The notes beneath the pieces were generated by a model. That model had not been told where the DNA came from, searched no databases, and worked only from the letters and a program-made list of their open reading frames with translations. Shown piece by piece: positions 52,458 to 61,097 of a stretch of DNA of 64,000 nucleotides. The DNA comes from Phormidium tenue FACHB-1050. Its GTDB lineage: Bacteria; Cyanobacteriota; Cyanobacteriia; Pseudanabaenales; Pseudanabaenaceae. The DNA is taken from positions 1 to 64,000 of the forward strand of contig NZ_JACJQY010000028.1 in assembly GCF_014696925.1 (NCBI RefSeq), read 5' to 3'. Each line of letters starts with the position of its first letter. The first letter of the stretch is position 1. A program made the translations under genes and the position numbers.

Positions 52458-52742
52458 CTAAGACTGGACTTTTACACCCCGCCAAAAGGCTATGTAGCCT
52501 TTGATTTGCTTAGCCGCATCCTTTGGCTCAGGGTAGTACCACGCCGCATCCTTATTAGTTTCGCCATTAACTTCGATACTGTAATAGCTAGCAACACCCT
52601 TCCAACCACAAGTTGTATGAGTATTACTAGGTTTAAAATATTCCACATTCAGTGAATCCGCAGGGAAATACTGATTACCCTCCACCACTTCGCAGCGATC
52701 GCTTTCTGCAAGAACAACACCATTCCAAATAGCTTTTGGCAT
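52458..52742 (-). CDS. DUF427 family protein
   Basis: A 94-residue single-domain DUF427 protein. The family signatures AIWNGVVLAESDRCEVVEGNQYFP, TTCGWKGVASYYSIEVNG and WYYPEPKDAAKQIKGYIAFW are complete. The function is unknown, though the fold is related to nucleotide-binding-like beta-barrels in some predictions. It is convergent with the ATPase gene. Confidence 0.85.
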   Translation of the reverse strand: MPKAIWNGVVLAESDRCEVVEGNQYFPADSLNVEYFKPSNTHTTCGWKGVASYYSIEVNGETNKDAAWYYPEPKDAAKQIKGYIAFWRGVKVQS

Positions 52743-52889
52743 AAACTTGAGACTTTTACAATTATTTTATTTGTTATTGTAATGTTTGATAGACTCAGCT
52801 AGTCAACTTTAGCGTTACTATAACTCTCTAGGTATAGAATACTAGAAATGCTGAAAGTTGTTTAGTTTTGATGTAGTAAGGCTTGAGAC

Positions 52890-55031
52890 ATGCTTTTAAT
52901 CACAGTTGGGACAGAACAATATCAATTTAATGCGCTAATGCATTGGATAGAATTGTTGTCAAAATACCAACTAATTAACGAAGATGTATTAGTACAATAT
53001 GGGGCTTCAACACATTTACCCGATGGGGCTAAAGCTTATCGAAATTTGTCTGAGCAAGAATTTTTGAATTTTGTAGAAAGCGCTAACTTAATCATTAGTC
53101 ACTGTGATGAAGATATTGCCCAACTTTTAGAAGATAAAGACACGCCTTATGTTCTTGTACCTCGTTTACATAGGTTTAGAGAATTTATTGATAATCATCA
53201 AATGGAAGTTGCTGATGATTTTGAACGTCGAGGCATTCCGATCGCTAGATCCCCTGGGGATCTAGTTAAATTTATCAAATTACGACAGACATCCTCGGTA
53301 AGCTCTAAAGTATCCGAGGCTCAATTATGTGAATATTTAAAAGATCGATATAAATCTCAAAAAAAGTTGATGCTTGTTTGTGCTGCGGGAGGATACTTTC
53401 GCTATATGCAAAGCCTCCAAGGTTTTTGGGAAAACTATAACGAGCGTCTATGGATATCAGTACGAACCAGTATCACTGAGCGTGAGATCGAAGATAGTAA
53501 TCGTTATTGGGGATACGTTCCTATAAAAGATAATTTACTAAATATTATTCGTAATTTAGTTCTAGCTTTTAGAGCCGTACCGCGCTATAAACCAGATCTA
53601 GTTATTTCTACAGGTTCAGGTTTTTCTCTTCCTTATCTATTAATTGCGAAGTTTCTGTGTGGGAGTAAAGTCGTTTTTATCGAATCGAAAACGCGCTTTC
53701 AAAAAATAGGTTTGCCAGCGTGGGTACTCATGAAATTAAGAGTGCTTGACCTCATTGTGGTGAGAAGTAAGGCGATCGCGAATTTGTATCCCGAAGCTGT
53801 CTATATCCCAGTTAGTGACAGTCTTAGTGATAAAACTAAGCAAAATCGGGATTATAAACAAGCTTCAATAGTTACCTTTGACGAAGTCGCATTTATATTT
53901 AGCCCTGAACGGCTCGTATTTTCTACCGCTAGAGAATTTTTGCTTGATTTTCAATCTATTTGTAATATCGATGAATCTTATAAAAAGGTTGTGATCGATA
54001 TGAGTCACACCACAGTTATGGATAGTGCGGGGCTAGGCGCTTTAACCAATTGCCTACGAATGGCTACAGCAAACAAGACTCAATTAGCCTTATGGAGCGT
54101 TAGTGATGCTGTCAGTGCTTTGATTGGCTTATCTTCAATTAGTAATTTATTTATAGTCGAGCCAACTAGTAACACGTTTAGATTTTCTAATTCCATCCAA
54201 AGAACCAAAGTTAGTAATATTACGATGTTTGGTTTATTGCTATTTCGGACTCAGCTACTACTCAGAAAGATTCCTATACTAAGAATCTTCTATCCAATTC
54301 TCAAATTCCTTTTTCCTTTCATTGACATCGATCCTAGCGTGCCTGTGCATCCTTCAGTACGTAATCCCATTAAAAGAATCATTGATATAGTTGGTTCTTT
54401 AATTGGGCTAAGTTTTACTGCTATTCTATTTGTCCCGATCGCTCTTGCGATTATGCTAGAGAGTAAAGGTAATGTTTTGTTTGGGCAAATTCGTTGTGGG
54501 CTATTGAGCAAGCCGTTCAAAATTTGGAAGTTTCGATCAATGGTAAAGAATGCCGAGCAACTTAAAATCAAGGTGGAGAACCAGGTTGAGGCAAGTTCAA
54601 CTGTTCCTATTATTGGTGGAGATGATACAACTACAAGTGGTAAGTTTTTTAAGAATGCCGACGACCCGCGAGTAACCAGAGTTGGTAAATTCCTAAGAAA
54701 GACTAGTCTCGATGAATTCCCACAATTTTGGAATGTATTAGTTGGAGATATGAGCTTAGTAGGAACTCGCCCCCCTACCTTTGATGAGATTAACTCCTAT
54801 GAATTGGAAGTTGAGTATCATGATGAGCGCTATACAGAATGGAATCGTCTAGATGTTAGACCAGGGATTACTGGTGTGTGGCAAGTAAATGGACGATCTA
54901 ATGTGAGAACCTTTGGGGAAGTGGTTAACTATGATATTGAGTATCGTAAAAATTGGAGTATTTGGTACGATCTCAAATTGATTGTCCAAACTTTTATGGT
55001 TCTATTTGATAAAAAGAATAAGGCGGTATAG
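52890..55031 (+). CDS. PssE-PssD-STAS-sugar transferase fusion protein
   Basis: A 713-residue exopolysaccharide protein with four modules. Residues 1-130 are Alg13/PssE-like (LLITVGTEQYQFNALMHWI, LIISHCDEDIAQLLE). Residues 158-307 are Alg14/PssD-like (LMLVCAAGGYFRYMQSL, PDLVISTGSGFSLPYLL). Residues 325-430 are a STAS domain with DMSHTTVMDSAGLGAL, where S379 is in the phosphorylatable position of anti-anti-sigma proteins. Residues 488-713 are a polyprenyl-phosphate sugar transferase (PIKRIIDIVGSLIGLS, KFRSMV, DEFPQFWNVLVGDMSLVGTRP). The first two modules together form a UDP-sugar transferase in other organisms. The last starts lipid-linked polymer synthesis. The STAS domain suggests control by a partner-switching kinase/phosphatase. 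It stands alone. Confidence 0.9.
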   Translation: MLLITVGTEQYQFNALMHWIELLSKYQLINEDVLVQYGASTHLPDGAKAYRNLSEQEFLNFVESANLIISHCDEDIAQLLEDKDTPYVLVPRLHRFREFIDNHQMEVADDFERRGIPIARSPGDLVKFIKLRQTSSVSSKVSEAQLCEYLKDRYKSQKKLMLVCAAGGYFRYMQSLQGFWENYNERLWISVRTSITEREIEDSNRYWGYVPIKDNLLNIIRNLVLAFRAVPRYKPDLVISTGSGFSLPYLLIAKFLCGSKVVFIESKTRFQKIGLPAWVLMKLRVLDLIVVRSKAIANLYPEAVYIPVSDSLSDKTKQNRDYKQASIVTFDEVAFIFSPERLVFSTAREFLLDFQSICNIDESYKKVVIDMSHTTVMDSAGLGALTNCLRMATANKTQLALWSVSDAVSALIGLSSISNLFIVEPTSNTFRFSNSIQRTKVSNITMFGLLLFRTQLLLRKIPILRIFYPILKFLFPFIDIDPSVPVHPSVRNPIKRIIDIVGSLIGLSFTAILFVPIALAIMLESKGNVLFGQIRCGLLSKPFKIWKFRSMVKNAEQLKIKVENQVEASSTVPIIGGDDTTTSGKFFKNADDPRVTRVGKFLRKTSLDEFPQFWNVLVGDMSLVGTRPPTFDEINSYELEVEYHDERYTEWNRLDVRPGITGVWQVNGRSNVRTFGEVVNYDIEYRKNWSIWYDLKLIVQTFMVLFDKKNKAV

Positions 55032-55068
55032 TCAACAGAAAACTCATGAATCTGAAATCGAGGGAGCT

Positions 55069-55121
55069 ACAATATTTTTATTGAGAGTGATGCAAAGCTC
55101 TACTTTCAATAAAAATATTGT
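55069..55121. terminator. Terminator after the fusion gene
   Basis: ACAATATTTTTATTGAGAGT arm, then a loop with GATGCAAAGC, then the complementary ACTTTCAATAAAAATATTGT with one mispair. A 19-bp AU-rich stem lies 38 bp after the stop. The arm itself supplies a T-run, though none follows the stem. Confidence 0.6.
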
Positions 55122-55175
55122 GGTGATTATCCAGAAATTCTCATTATAAAAATCGGTTTTTTAAAAGCCGATTTG

Positions 55176-55208
55176 GGGGTTTCCAGCGCCTTCGGCGCTG
55201 GAAACCCC
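55176..55208. repeat. Perfect palindrome in the trpD leader
   Basis: GGGGTTTCCAGCGCC-TTC-GGCGCTGGAAACCCC, a 15-bp stem. The core TTTCCAGCGCC is shared with the palindrome at about 487-517. It is preceded by an AATCGGTT/AGCCGATT hairpin (55151-55173). Confidence 0.75.
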
Positions 55209-55302
55209 TCACAAATTGCTAGTGATTATCTCAGGGCAAAGCACTAAAGTCTAAAGCGTTGTATCCTTTTAAGCAACACACAGTACCTGTAGAGAAGAGA
55301 TT

Positions 55303-56349
55303 ATGGAACAGAATTGGTCACAACTGCTAAAGCAGCTTATGGATAGACAAACCCTGATGAGCGAACAGGCTAAAGCGCTGATGCAGGGTTGGCTAGAAGG
55401 AGCGATCGCCCCAGAGCTATCGGGGGCTATTTTGACGGCTCTGCAATTTAAGGGGATTGAGGCTTCTGAATTAGCTGCCATGGCGAATGTGCTGCAATCT
55501 CAGAGTGAAGGGCAAAAGTTTAAAGATCAATTTGGTCATATTGTTGATCGCACTAAACCTTTGATTGATACTTGTGGCACGGGTGGCGATGGTGCATCGA
55601 CGTTTAATATTTCTACCTCTGTTGCGTTTGTAGTTGCCTCGGCAGGAATTCCCGTAGCGAAGCATGGAAATCGGGCGGTTTCGAGTCGCTCTGGCTCGGC
55701 AGATGTTTTGGAAGCGATCGGGATTCATCTTGGTACATCCACAGAAAAAATTTACGAAGCTTTACCTGCGGTGGGGATTACCTTCCTATTTGCTCCAAGT
55801 TGGCATCCTGCCATGAAAGCGGTTGGTGCAATTCGTCGTAGTTTAGGAGTTCGCACTGTATTTAACTTGATTGGACCACTGGTCAATCCTCTTCATCCTA
55901 CGGCTCAAGTTTTAGGAGTTTACAATAAGCAACTAACGCATACCGTAGCTGAAGCTTTGCGTTTACTTGATCGCCAGCAAGCTGTGGTTCTCCATAGTCG
56001 AGAAGGGATGGATGAAGCAGGTTTAGGAGATCTGACAGATATCTCATTTTTGTGTGATGGGGTGGTGACGGAAGAGGCGATCGCTCCCCAAGAGTTAGGA
56101 TTAACTCCTGCTCCAATCGAAAGCCTTAAGGGTGGTAATGTTCAGGAAAATGCTGATATTTTACGGGCTGTTTTGCAAGGTAAAGGAAGCCAAGCGCAAA
56201 CTGATTGTGTTGCCCTCAATAGTGGCTTAGCTTTACGAATTGGTGGTGCGGCGAGTACTTGGGCAGAAGGTGTCAGTCTTGCTTCTGAAATTCTCAAAAG
56301 TGGTGCAGCATGGTCAAAAGCAGAAGAATTAGTTGCATTCTTAAAATAA
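55303..56349 (+). CDS. trpD: Anthranilate phosphoribosyltransferase
   Basis: Transfers phosphoribose to anthranilate in tryptophan synthesis. The 348-residue protein has the PRPP-binding [36 protein letters not shown], and [35 protein letters not shown] is the C-terminal metal/diphosphate region. No other trp gene is adjacent, as is typical in cyanobacteria. A 14-bp-stem palindrome follows the stop directly. Confidence 0.95.
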   Translation: MEQNWSQLLKQLMDRQTLMSEQAKALMQGWLEGAIAPELSGAILTALQFKGIEASELAAMANVLQSQSEGQKFKDQFGHIVDRTKPLIDTCGTGGDGASTFNISTSVAFVVASAGIPVAKHGNRAVSSRSGSADVLEAIGIHLGTSTEKIYEALPAVGITFLFAPSWHPAMKAVGAIRRSLGVRTVFNLIGPLVNPLHPTAQVLGVYNKQLTHTVAEALRLLDRQQAVVLHSREGMDEAGLGDLTDISFLCDGVVTEEAIAPQELGLTPAPIESLKGGNVQENADILRAVLQGKGSQAQTDCVALNSGLALRIGGAASTWAEGVSLASEILKSGAAWSKAEELVAFLK

Positions 56350-56380
56350 GTAAGTGGCGGCGCGAAGCGCCGCCACTTAC
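56350..56380. repeat. Palindrome after trpD
   Basis: GTAAGTGGCGGCGC-GAA-GCGCCGCCACTTAC has a 14-bp perfect stem. It directly follows the trpD stop and ends 12 bp before the VOC gene ATG. There is no T-tract. Confidence 0.8.
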
Positions 56381-56392
56381 GTTCTTAAATTT

Positions 56393-56800
56393 ATGGAAAT
56401 AGATTACATTGCTTTATTTGTGTCAGATGTGACGCGATCGCTGATTTTTTATCGTGATATTTTAGGTTTTCGCTTTGACAAACCTGCCAAACCTGATGGC
56501 GTGGAGGGCTACAGCGGCAGACTAAAAATTGGCATTTATGATCGCAGTTGGTTGCCAAAATTATTTGGCGATCGTGGCAAGCAGATGATTAGCGGTAATC
56601 CATTTTTGTTATCGATGACCGTTGATGATCTTGATCAGGTTTATCAGCAAATATGCGATCGGCAACTTAGCATTCAAGAAAGTAAGCTATTTGATATCAT
56701 CTCGCCACCCGAAGTTATGCCTTGGGGACAAAGAATTTTGTTTTTAAGCGATCCTGATGGCAACATTCTCGAAATTGTCCAATCAAACCCGAACCAATAA
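56393..56800 (+). CDS. VOC-superfamily (glyoxalase/bleomycin-resistance fold) protein
   Basis: A 135-residue protein with two beta-alpha-beta-beta-beta modules: YIALFVSDVTRSLIFYRDILGFRF and, at the C-terminus, RILFLSDPDGNILEIVQ, with the glutamate that often binds metal. The histidine normally found early in the first module (position of YIAL) is not evident, so metal binding is uncertain. The ATG at 56393 is used because the conserved fold begins there. The longer frame runs through the palindrome. Its last codons and stop lie inside a 30-bp-arm palindrome. Confidence 0.82.
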   Translation: MEIDYIALFVSDVTRSLIFYRDILGFRFDKPAKPDGVEGYSGRLKIGIYDRSWLPKLFGDRGKQMISGNPFLLSMTVDDLDQVYQQICDRQLSIQESKLFDIISPPEVMPWGQRILFLSDPDGNILEIVQSNPNQ

Positions 56801-56851
56801 ATTTTCTAAAACTGTTGCCTCGCAACAGTTTTAGAAAATTTATTGGTTCGG
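56789..56851. repeat. 30-bp-arm palindrome covering the VOC gene end
   Basis: The left arm CCGAACCAATAAATTTTCTA continues to GTTGC, followed by a CTC loop and the exact complement ending GGTTCGG. The left arm holds the last three codons and the stop (56798-56800). No mismatch is seen. Confidence 0.85.
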
Positions 56852-56870
56852 ACAACTGCAAGCATAGATA

Positions 56871-56985
56871 TATAGCAAAGCAAAAGTTAACTAGTACAAA
56901 ACAAAAACCAGAAGACGAGTGGCGGCGTTTTGCCCCGCCACTCGTCTTCTGGTTTTATGCCCTAAGCAAAACTTGCTTTGCTATA
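56871..56985 (+). repeat. MITE-like element, family I, copy 4
   Basis: A 115-bp copy. Ends are TATAGCAAAG...CTTTGCTATA, with AGTTAACTAGTACAAA on the left and TTTTATGCCCTAAGCAAAAC on the right. The central palindrome ACCAGAAGACGAGTGGCGG and its complement is different from the other copies. Confidence 0.8.
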
Positions 56986-57052
56986 TCTTTGGTATTTTGG
57001 AACAGAGAGTATATATTTGACCTTGGTTAAAACTTCAAACGTTTGTATACCT

Positions 57053-57967
57053 ATGCCTACCCAAAACGATATCCCTGTTGCCCAAAGGGTAAGTGATCCT
57101 AATCGATCGCCTCAAAAGCAGCCTGAAAAAGTTAACTCAATTTCGCGATCGCTACAGTCAGTTCCTTGGTGGGCATATGGTTTAGCAGTCTTAGCTTTTT
57201 TATCACCTATTGTCAGCACCCGCATCTGGTTCGCCCTGAACGCTAATGCTATCAATCAACCCAAAGAAATTACTGCACCTGTTGAAAGTTCTCCACCTGC
57301 ATCAGTGTCAGTGCAACCATCTGTAAGTCCCACCGTTGCCCCATTTATAACTTCAACTCCTACAGCTAAAGCCAATGTCGCTGGCGAAAATCCAGAAGCC
57401 ATTGCTAAAGATGCTGACAGTCCACCAGACTTATTTGGTCATCATGCCTTTAGTGAGGCTCCTGCAAATAAATTACGGACTATTGGTAGAGCAGGAGATG
57501 GTTATGAAATTCGTCTCCATGAAGCAGCCGCAAAAAGTTATCTTAAAATGGAGGCTGATGCAAAGGCTGATGGGATTGATTTTGTGGTGATTTCAGGCTT
57601 TCGGACGATCGCTGAGCAGCAAGAACTCTTTTTTGACATCAGCAAACAACGTAATCAAACGCCAGCCCAACGCGCCAAGGTTAGCGCTCCTCCAGGGCAT
57701 AGTGAACATCACACAGGCTACGCTCTAGATATAGGTGATGCAGCCGTTCCAAGTGCCAATCTATCTACCAATTTTGAGAAAACTGCTGCTTTTCAATGGC
57801 TACAAAGTAATGCAGCTAAGTATGGATTTGAGATGTCTTTCCCGCCCAATAACCCTCAAGGTGTAATGTATGAGCCTTGGCATTGGCGGTTTGTGGGTGA
57901 TGATGATAGTCTCGCAACTTTTTACAAGAAATCCAATCGCAGTAGTTCCTTTATTAAAAAGCCATAA
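57053..57967 (+). CDS. VanY-type D-alanyl-D-alanine carboxypeptidase (M15B)
   Basis: A 304-residue membrane-anchored or exported zinc peptidase that trims peptidoglycan stem peptides. One transmembrane segment (WWAYGLAVLAFLSPIV, about 36-55) is followed by a proline/serine/threonine-rich linker. The M15B domain has VISGFRTIAEQQELF, the zinc motif GHSEHHTGYALDIGD (H and D) and EPWHWRF (catalytic glutamate region and second zinc histidine). The ATG at 57053 is preferred because the earlier frame crosses the MITE end. Confidence 0.88.
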   Translation: MPTQNDIPVAQRVSDPNRSPQKQPEKVNSISRSLQSVPWWAYGLAVLAFLSPIVSTRIWFALNANAINQPKEITAPVESSPPASVSVQPSVSPTVAPFITSTPTAKANVAGENPEAIAKDADSPPDLFGHHAFSEAPANKLRTIGRAGDGYEIRLHEAAAKSYLKMEADAKADGIDFVVISGFRTIAEQQELFFDISKQRNQTPAQRAKVSAPPGHSEHHTGYALDIGDAAVPSANLSTNFEKTAAFQWLQSNAAKYGFEMSFPPNNPQGVMYEPWHWRFVGDDDSLATFYKKSNRSSSFIKKP

Positions 57968-58050
57968 TGTTTTTGTAGGGCGGCAAAGCCGCCCTCACCA
58001 ACTTCATAGTGCAGCACATCCCAAACTTGGGTTTATTTTTGAACTTTGCC

Positions 58051-58761
58051 ATGAATGTTAATGCCACAGATTTACTCGCGATCGCCATATTTACAATTAC
58101 GATGATGTCTCTGGTAGGGACGATGGCGGGCTTGTCCCCAATTGTTCCTAGTGCGATCGCCATTACTTTACTCAGCATATGGGGGATTGATGTTGGCTTT
58201 TGGCAAGGGAAATTTGGAGCCTATGCTCAAGCGTGGCTAAGGGCGCGATCTCCTAAATACCGCGAGCGAGTTTCTTATCACGAAGCGGGGCATTTTCTAA
58301 TCGCGCATGTACTGGGTTTTAAAGTTGTCAAATATGCGATCGCGGGTATAGTTGGGCGATCGTTAAGTGAAATTTTAGCTGATGAGAACTTTACGGGTAT
58401 CGAAGGTGGTGTAGAAATTGAGACTACTGATGTGAATAGTTCTGGCAATTTATCGACCAATTTATCGGCAAATTTACTGGATCGCTACAGTACTCTCTAT
58501 ATGGCAGGTATTGCGGCTGAACAACTGATGTGTGAAGGTGAAACTGAAGGTGGTATTGATGATATGCAACGCCTACGTCAAGCCATTTCCCACTTACCAA
58601 ATCCGATGACTCAAGAGCGTTGGGCGTTACTAAATGCCCGTAATTTACTAAGCGATCGGCGTTCAGTATTAATTAAGCTTGCCGAGAAAATGCTCAGTGG
58701 TGCAACTGTCGAAGATTGCTGTCAAACTATTGATCAAGAACTATCTGTTCATAAGAACTAA
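58051..58761 (+). CDS. Stand-alone M41 (FtsH-like) protease domain protein
   Basis: A 236-residue protein with two N-terminal hydrophobic segments (LLAIAIFTITMMSLVG, IVPSAIAITLLSIWG). A peptidase M41-like domain with the zinc motif HEAGH (in RVSYHEAGHFLIAHVLG) follows, with downstream AGIAAEQLMCEGETEGGIDDM, where an acidic residue would be the third ligand. The AAA ATPase domain of FtsH is completely absent. It may act as an ATP-independent membrane protease or help another FtsH. The ATG at 58051 is preferred over an upstream GTG. Its last codons and stop lie in the palindrome 58750-58794. Confidence 0.8.
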   Translation: MNVNATDLLAIAIFTITMMSLVGTMAGLSPIVPSAIAITLLSIWGIDVGFWQGKFGAYAQAWLRARSPKYRERVSYHEAGHFLIAHVLGFKVVKYAIAGIVGRSLSEILADENFTGIEGGVEIETTDVNSSGNLSTNLSANLLDRYSTLYMAGIAAEQLMCEGETEGGIDDMQRLRQAISHLPNPMTQERWALLNARNLLSDRRSVLIKLAEKMLSGATVEDCCQTIDQELSVHKN

Positions 58762-58794
58762 GAACGTCACTTTGTGACGCTCTTAGTTCTTATG
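58750..58794. repeat. Palindrome spanning the M41-like gene stop
   Basis: CATAAGAACTAAGA-aCGTCAC, TTT loop, GTGACG-ct-CTTAGTTCTTATG: about 20 paired bases with a small internal asymmetry. The last three codons and stop (58759-58761) are in the left arm. Confidence 0.8.
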
Positions 58795-58800
58795 ACTTAG

Positions 58801-58861
58801 CATATAAAACCCAAAGATAAAGGCGACGCTTTGCGCCGCCTTTATCTTTGGGTTTTATATG
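58801..58861. repeat. Palindrome spanning the BT1 transporter stop
   Basis: The arms begin CATATAAAACCCAAAGATAA and continue to AGGCG, with the complement ending TTTTATATG. The loop is small (TTT). The right arm includes the last codon and stop of the minus-strand transporter gene (58855-58857). Confidence 0.8.
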
Positions 58862-60315
58862 TTGAGTGCTTCTTCGGTAGAGATAACAGGAACTTGAGGA
58901 GTAATTTCTTGCTTAATACTTTTCTCTTCAGGCAACCACTTTAAAAGCGGTAAGGGCAAAAGACTGGTGAGATTGGCAATTAAAACTAATAACCATAAAT
59001 TATCAAAATTAGATTCAGTAACACCCAATAGATAAGTTAAGCCTGCCCCTAGTTGAAATGAGCATAGCGCCGAAATATTCAACACAGACATCAACAATGC
59101 AAATAAAGTAGCCTCGATCCCTTCGGGACATAGCCGCGCTGCTAACACTAGCACAGGCATAAAAGCAATTCGCCCCGCCACAGTCAAAATTAAATTATCA
59201 CCAAGACTAAACCAGCGATCGTCAATACCAAGTGAGCGGTTAGCATGAGTAACTAACAATAAACTTGTAAGTCCTAATACAGTCGAGACAATCGTAGTCC
59301 AGAAGAATATCTTGCGGGTTGGTACACCTCTAAAAAAGCGCTGAAATAGCCATACACCTAATAGTCCCGCCCAACTTCCAAAAAATCGGATTGTCCCAAG
59401 AAACTCAGGATTAAAGTTCAGTTCATTGGTTGTGAAATAGAAGAAAGCAGTATCTGCACTGGGCGACGCTTGCCAACAGAATAAGAAAGCGGCTGGCAAC
59501 CAAATCGCCTTATTTGTAAAGGCTTGACGCAATTGAATAAAGTTAAACTTGAGCGACATCCAGATCTGCGAATTTCGCGATAACTGTTCTGGCTTTTCTG
59601 GCTTTGTGAATGTTTCTGTCTGTGATGATGGTGTACCATCGGCGGAATTATGAGCAGGATCAGGAGTCACAATAAAAATTGTAGACATGGGAGGGTCGGC
59701 GATCGCAAAGGCAGAAATACCCACCAAAAGCGGCAAAATCGCTGTAATTTCAAAAACGAATTTCGCGCCAAAATGTTCTAATAGATAGCCACTCAAATAA
59801 GCGGAGATGATTGCCCCGATTGACGAAGCAATCCAACTAAAGGACTGCAATGATCCTGCATCGCCTTCTGGTTCTAGTCTTGCGCGTTGGACAATCAGAG
59901 CATCGGTAATCGCATCAGAAAAGGCAAGAGACAAAGAACCAGTCGCAATCATGGCGATCGCCCAAAAAGGAGTCGAAACCCATGAGCTCATGCTTACCCA
60001 TGCAAAAATTCCTAGAAAACTTGATAGCAATAGGTAAGGACGACGACGATAGCCAAAGACAGGAAAGCCATCAGAGATCAAGCCATATAAGGGTTTAACC
60101 GTCCATGGTAACATCGTAATGCCAACCATTGAGGCAACTTCCGTAGGGCTAAGTCCCAAGTCATCCTTAAGGAAAAAGCTTACGGCAAGTTGCGAAATTG
60201 CCATTGCTCCTTGCACAAAATAAATTATTGCGATCGCCCCCAACTCTAGGTCAAACGAGCGCCCTCGTAGTCTTTTGAGCCATTCTGATTGGATTAGCAC
60301 GATACGATTGCCCAA
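58855..60315 (-). CDS. Folate/biopterin transporter (BT1 family)
   Basis: A 486-residue major-facilitator-type membrane protein with about twelve hydrophobic segments. It carries BT1-family features YFVQGAMAISQLAVSFFLKDDLGLSPTEVAS and PWTVKPLYGLISDGFPVFGYRRRPYL. Cyanobacterial members related to Synechocystis Slr0642 import folates. DALIVQRARLEPEGDAGSLQS, in the loop after TM4, is also typical. It is transcribed alone on the minus strand. Confidence 0.88.
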   Translation of the reverse strand: MGNRIVLIQSEWLKRLRGRSFDLELGAIAIIYFVQGAMAISQLAVSFFLKDDLGLSPTEVASMVGITMLPWTVKPLYGLISDGFPVFGYRRRPYLLLSSFLGIFAWVSMSSWVSTPFWAIAMIATGSLSLAFSDAITDALIVQRARLEPEGDAGSLQSFSWIASSIGAIISAYLSGYLLEHFGAKFVFEITAILPLLVGISAFAIADPPMSTIFIVTPDPAHNSADGTPSSQTETFTKPEKPEQLSRNSQIWMSLKFNFIQLRQAFTNKAIWLPAAFLFCWQASPSADTAFFYFTTNELNFNPEFLGTIRFFGSWAGLLGVWLFQRFFRGVPTRKIFFWTTIVSTVLGLTSLLLVTHANRSLGIDDRWFSLGDNLILTVAGRIAFMPVLVLAARLCPEGIEATLFALLMSVLNISALCSFQLGAGLTYLLGVTESNFDNLWLLVLIANLTSLLPLPLLKWLPEEKSIKQEITPQVPVISTEEALNI

Positions 60316-60482
60316 ATATTAAGAAACTTTAATCTAAGTATATTTTAGTATCAATCTAGAAAAGTTGATAGCCATCGTCAGAAGACAATGCTGGAAATCA
60401 CTAACGAAAATACGGTAGGGTAAATAAGAGGAAAGTTAGCACAGATTCTGAATATTCTCTCTTTTTTACTTTGTTAGATCCT

Positions 60483-61097
60483 ATGTCCAATCCCATTTTT
60501 GTCCTTGCTTCCGCTTCGCCCACACGCAAGAGCATTTTAGAAAATGCTGGTATCAAGCCAGTAATCAGAGTGAGTCACTTTGACGAAGAGGCGATTCAGG
60601 TGAGCGATCCCACGTCATTAGTAATGACCTTGGCGCAGTGCAAAGCCAAAGCGATCGCCGCAGAATTTACAGGACAGAATGCATTAGTTATTGGCTGTGA
60701 CTCGATCATGTATCTCAATGGCATGATTTACGGCAAGCCCGACTCTAAGCAAACGGCGATCGCCACATGGCAAAAGATGCGCGGCAATTATTGCGAACTC
60801 TATACAGGACATTGCTTGATTGATGCTAACAATGAGCGATCGGTTCTACGATACGGAGTAACTAAAGTCCATTTCTCAGAAGTAACTGATGCGGAAATTG
60901 ATAGCTATGTGGATTCGGGCGAGCCGCTATGCTGTGCAGGATGCTTTACTTTGGAGAAATTGGGAGGATTGCTAATTGATAAAATCGAAGGATGTCATAC
61001 CAACGTCTTAGGATTGAGCTTACCGATCTTGCGGCAAATGTTAGCTGAACTAGGTTACAGCATTCACTTTAGTGCGAATGGAACTGTAATCAGATGA
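60483..61097 (+). CDS. maf: Maf-like nucleotide pyrophosphatase
   Basis: A 204-residue Maf-family protein that hydrolyses non-canonical nucleoside triphosphates. FVLASASPTRKSILENAG is the N-terminal signature (SxSPxR). The catalytic region LVIGCDSIMYLNGMIYGKP has the conserved aspartate. CCAGCFTLEKLGGLLIDKIEG follows. The ATG at 60483 is used. The upstream TTG lacks support. It overlaps menD by 4 bp (ATGA), so the two are translationally coupled. Confidence 0.9.
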   Translation: MSNPIFVLASASPTRKSILENAGIKPVIRVSHFDEEAIQVSDPTSLVMTLAQCKAKAIAAEFTGQNALVIGCDSIMYLNGMIYGKPDSKQTAIATWQKMRGNYCELYTGHCLIDANNERSVLRYGVTKVHFSEVTDAEIDSYVDSGEPLCCAGCFTLEKLGGLLIDKIEGCHTNVLGLSLPILRQMLAELGYSIHFSANGTVIR

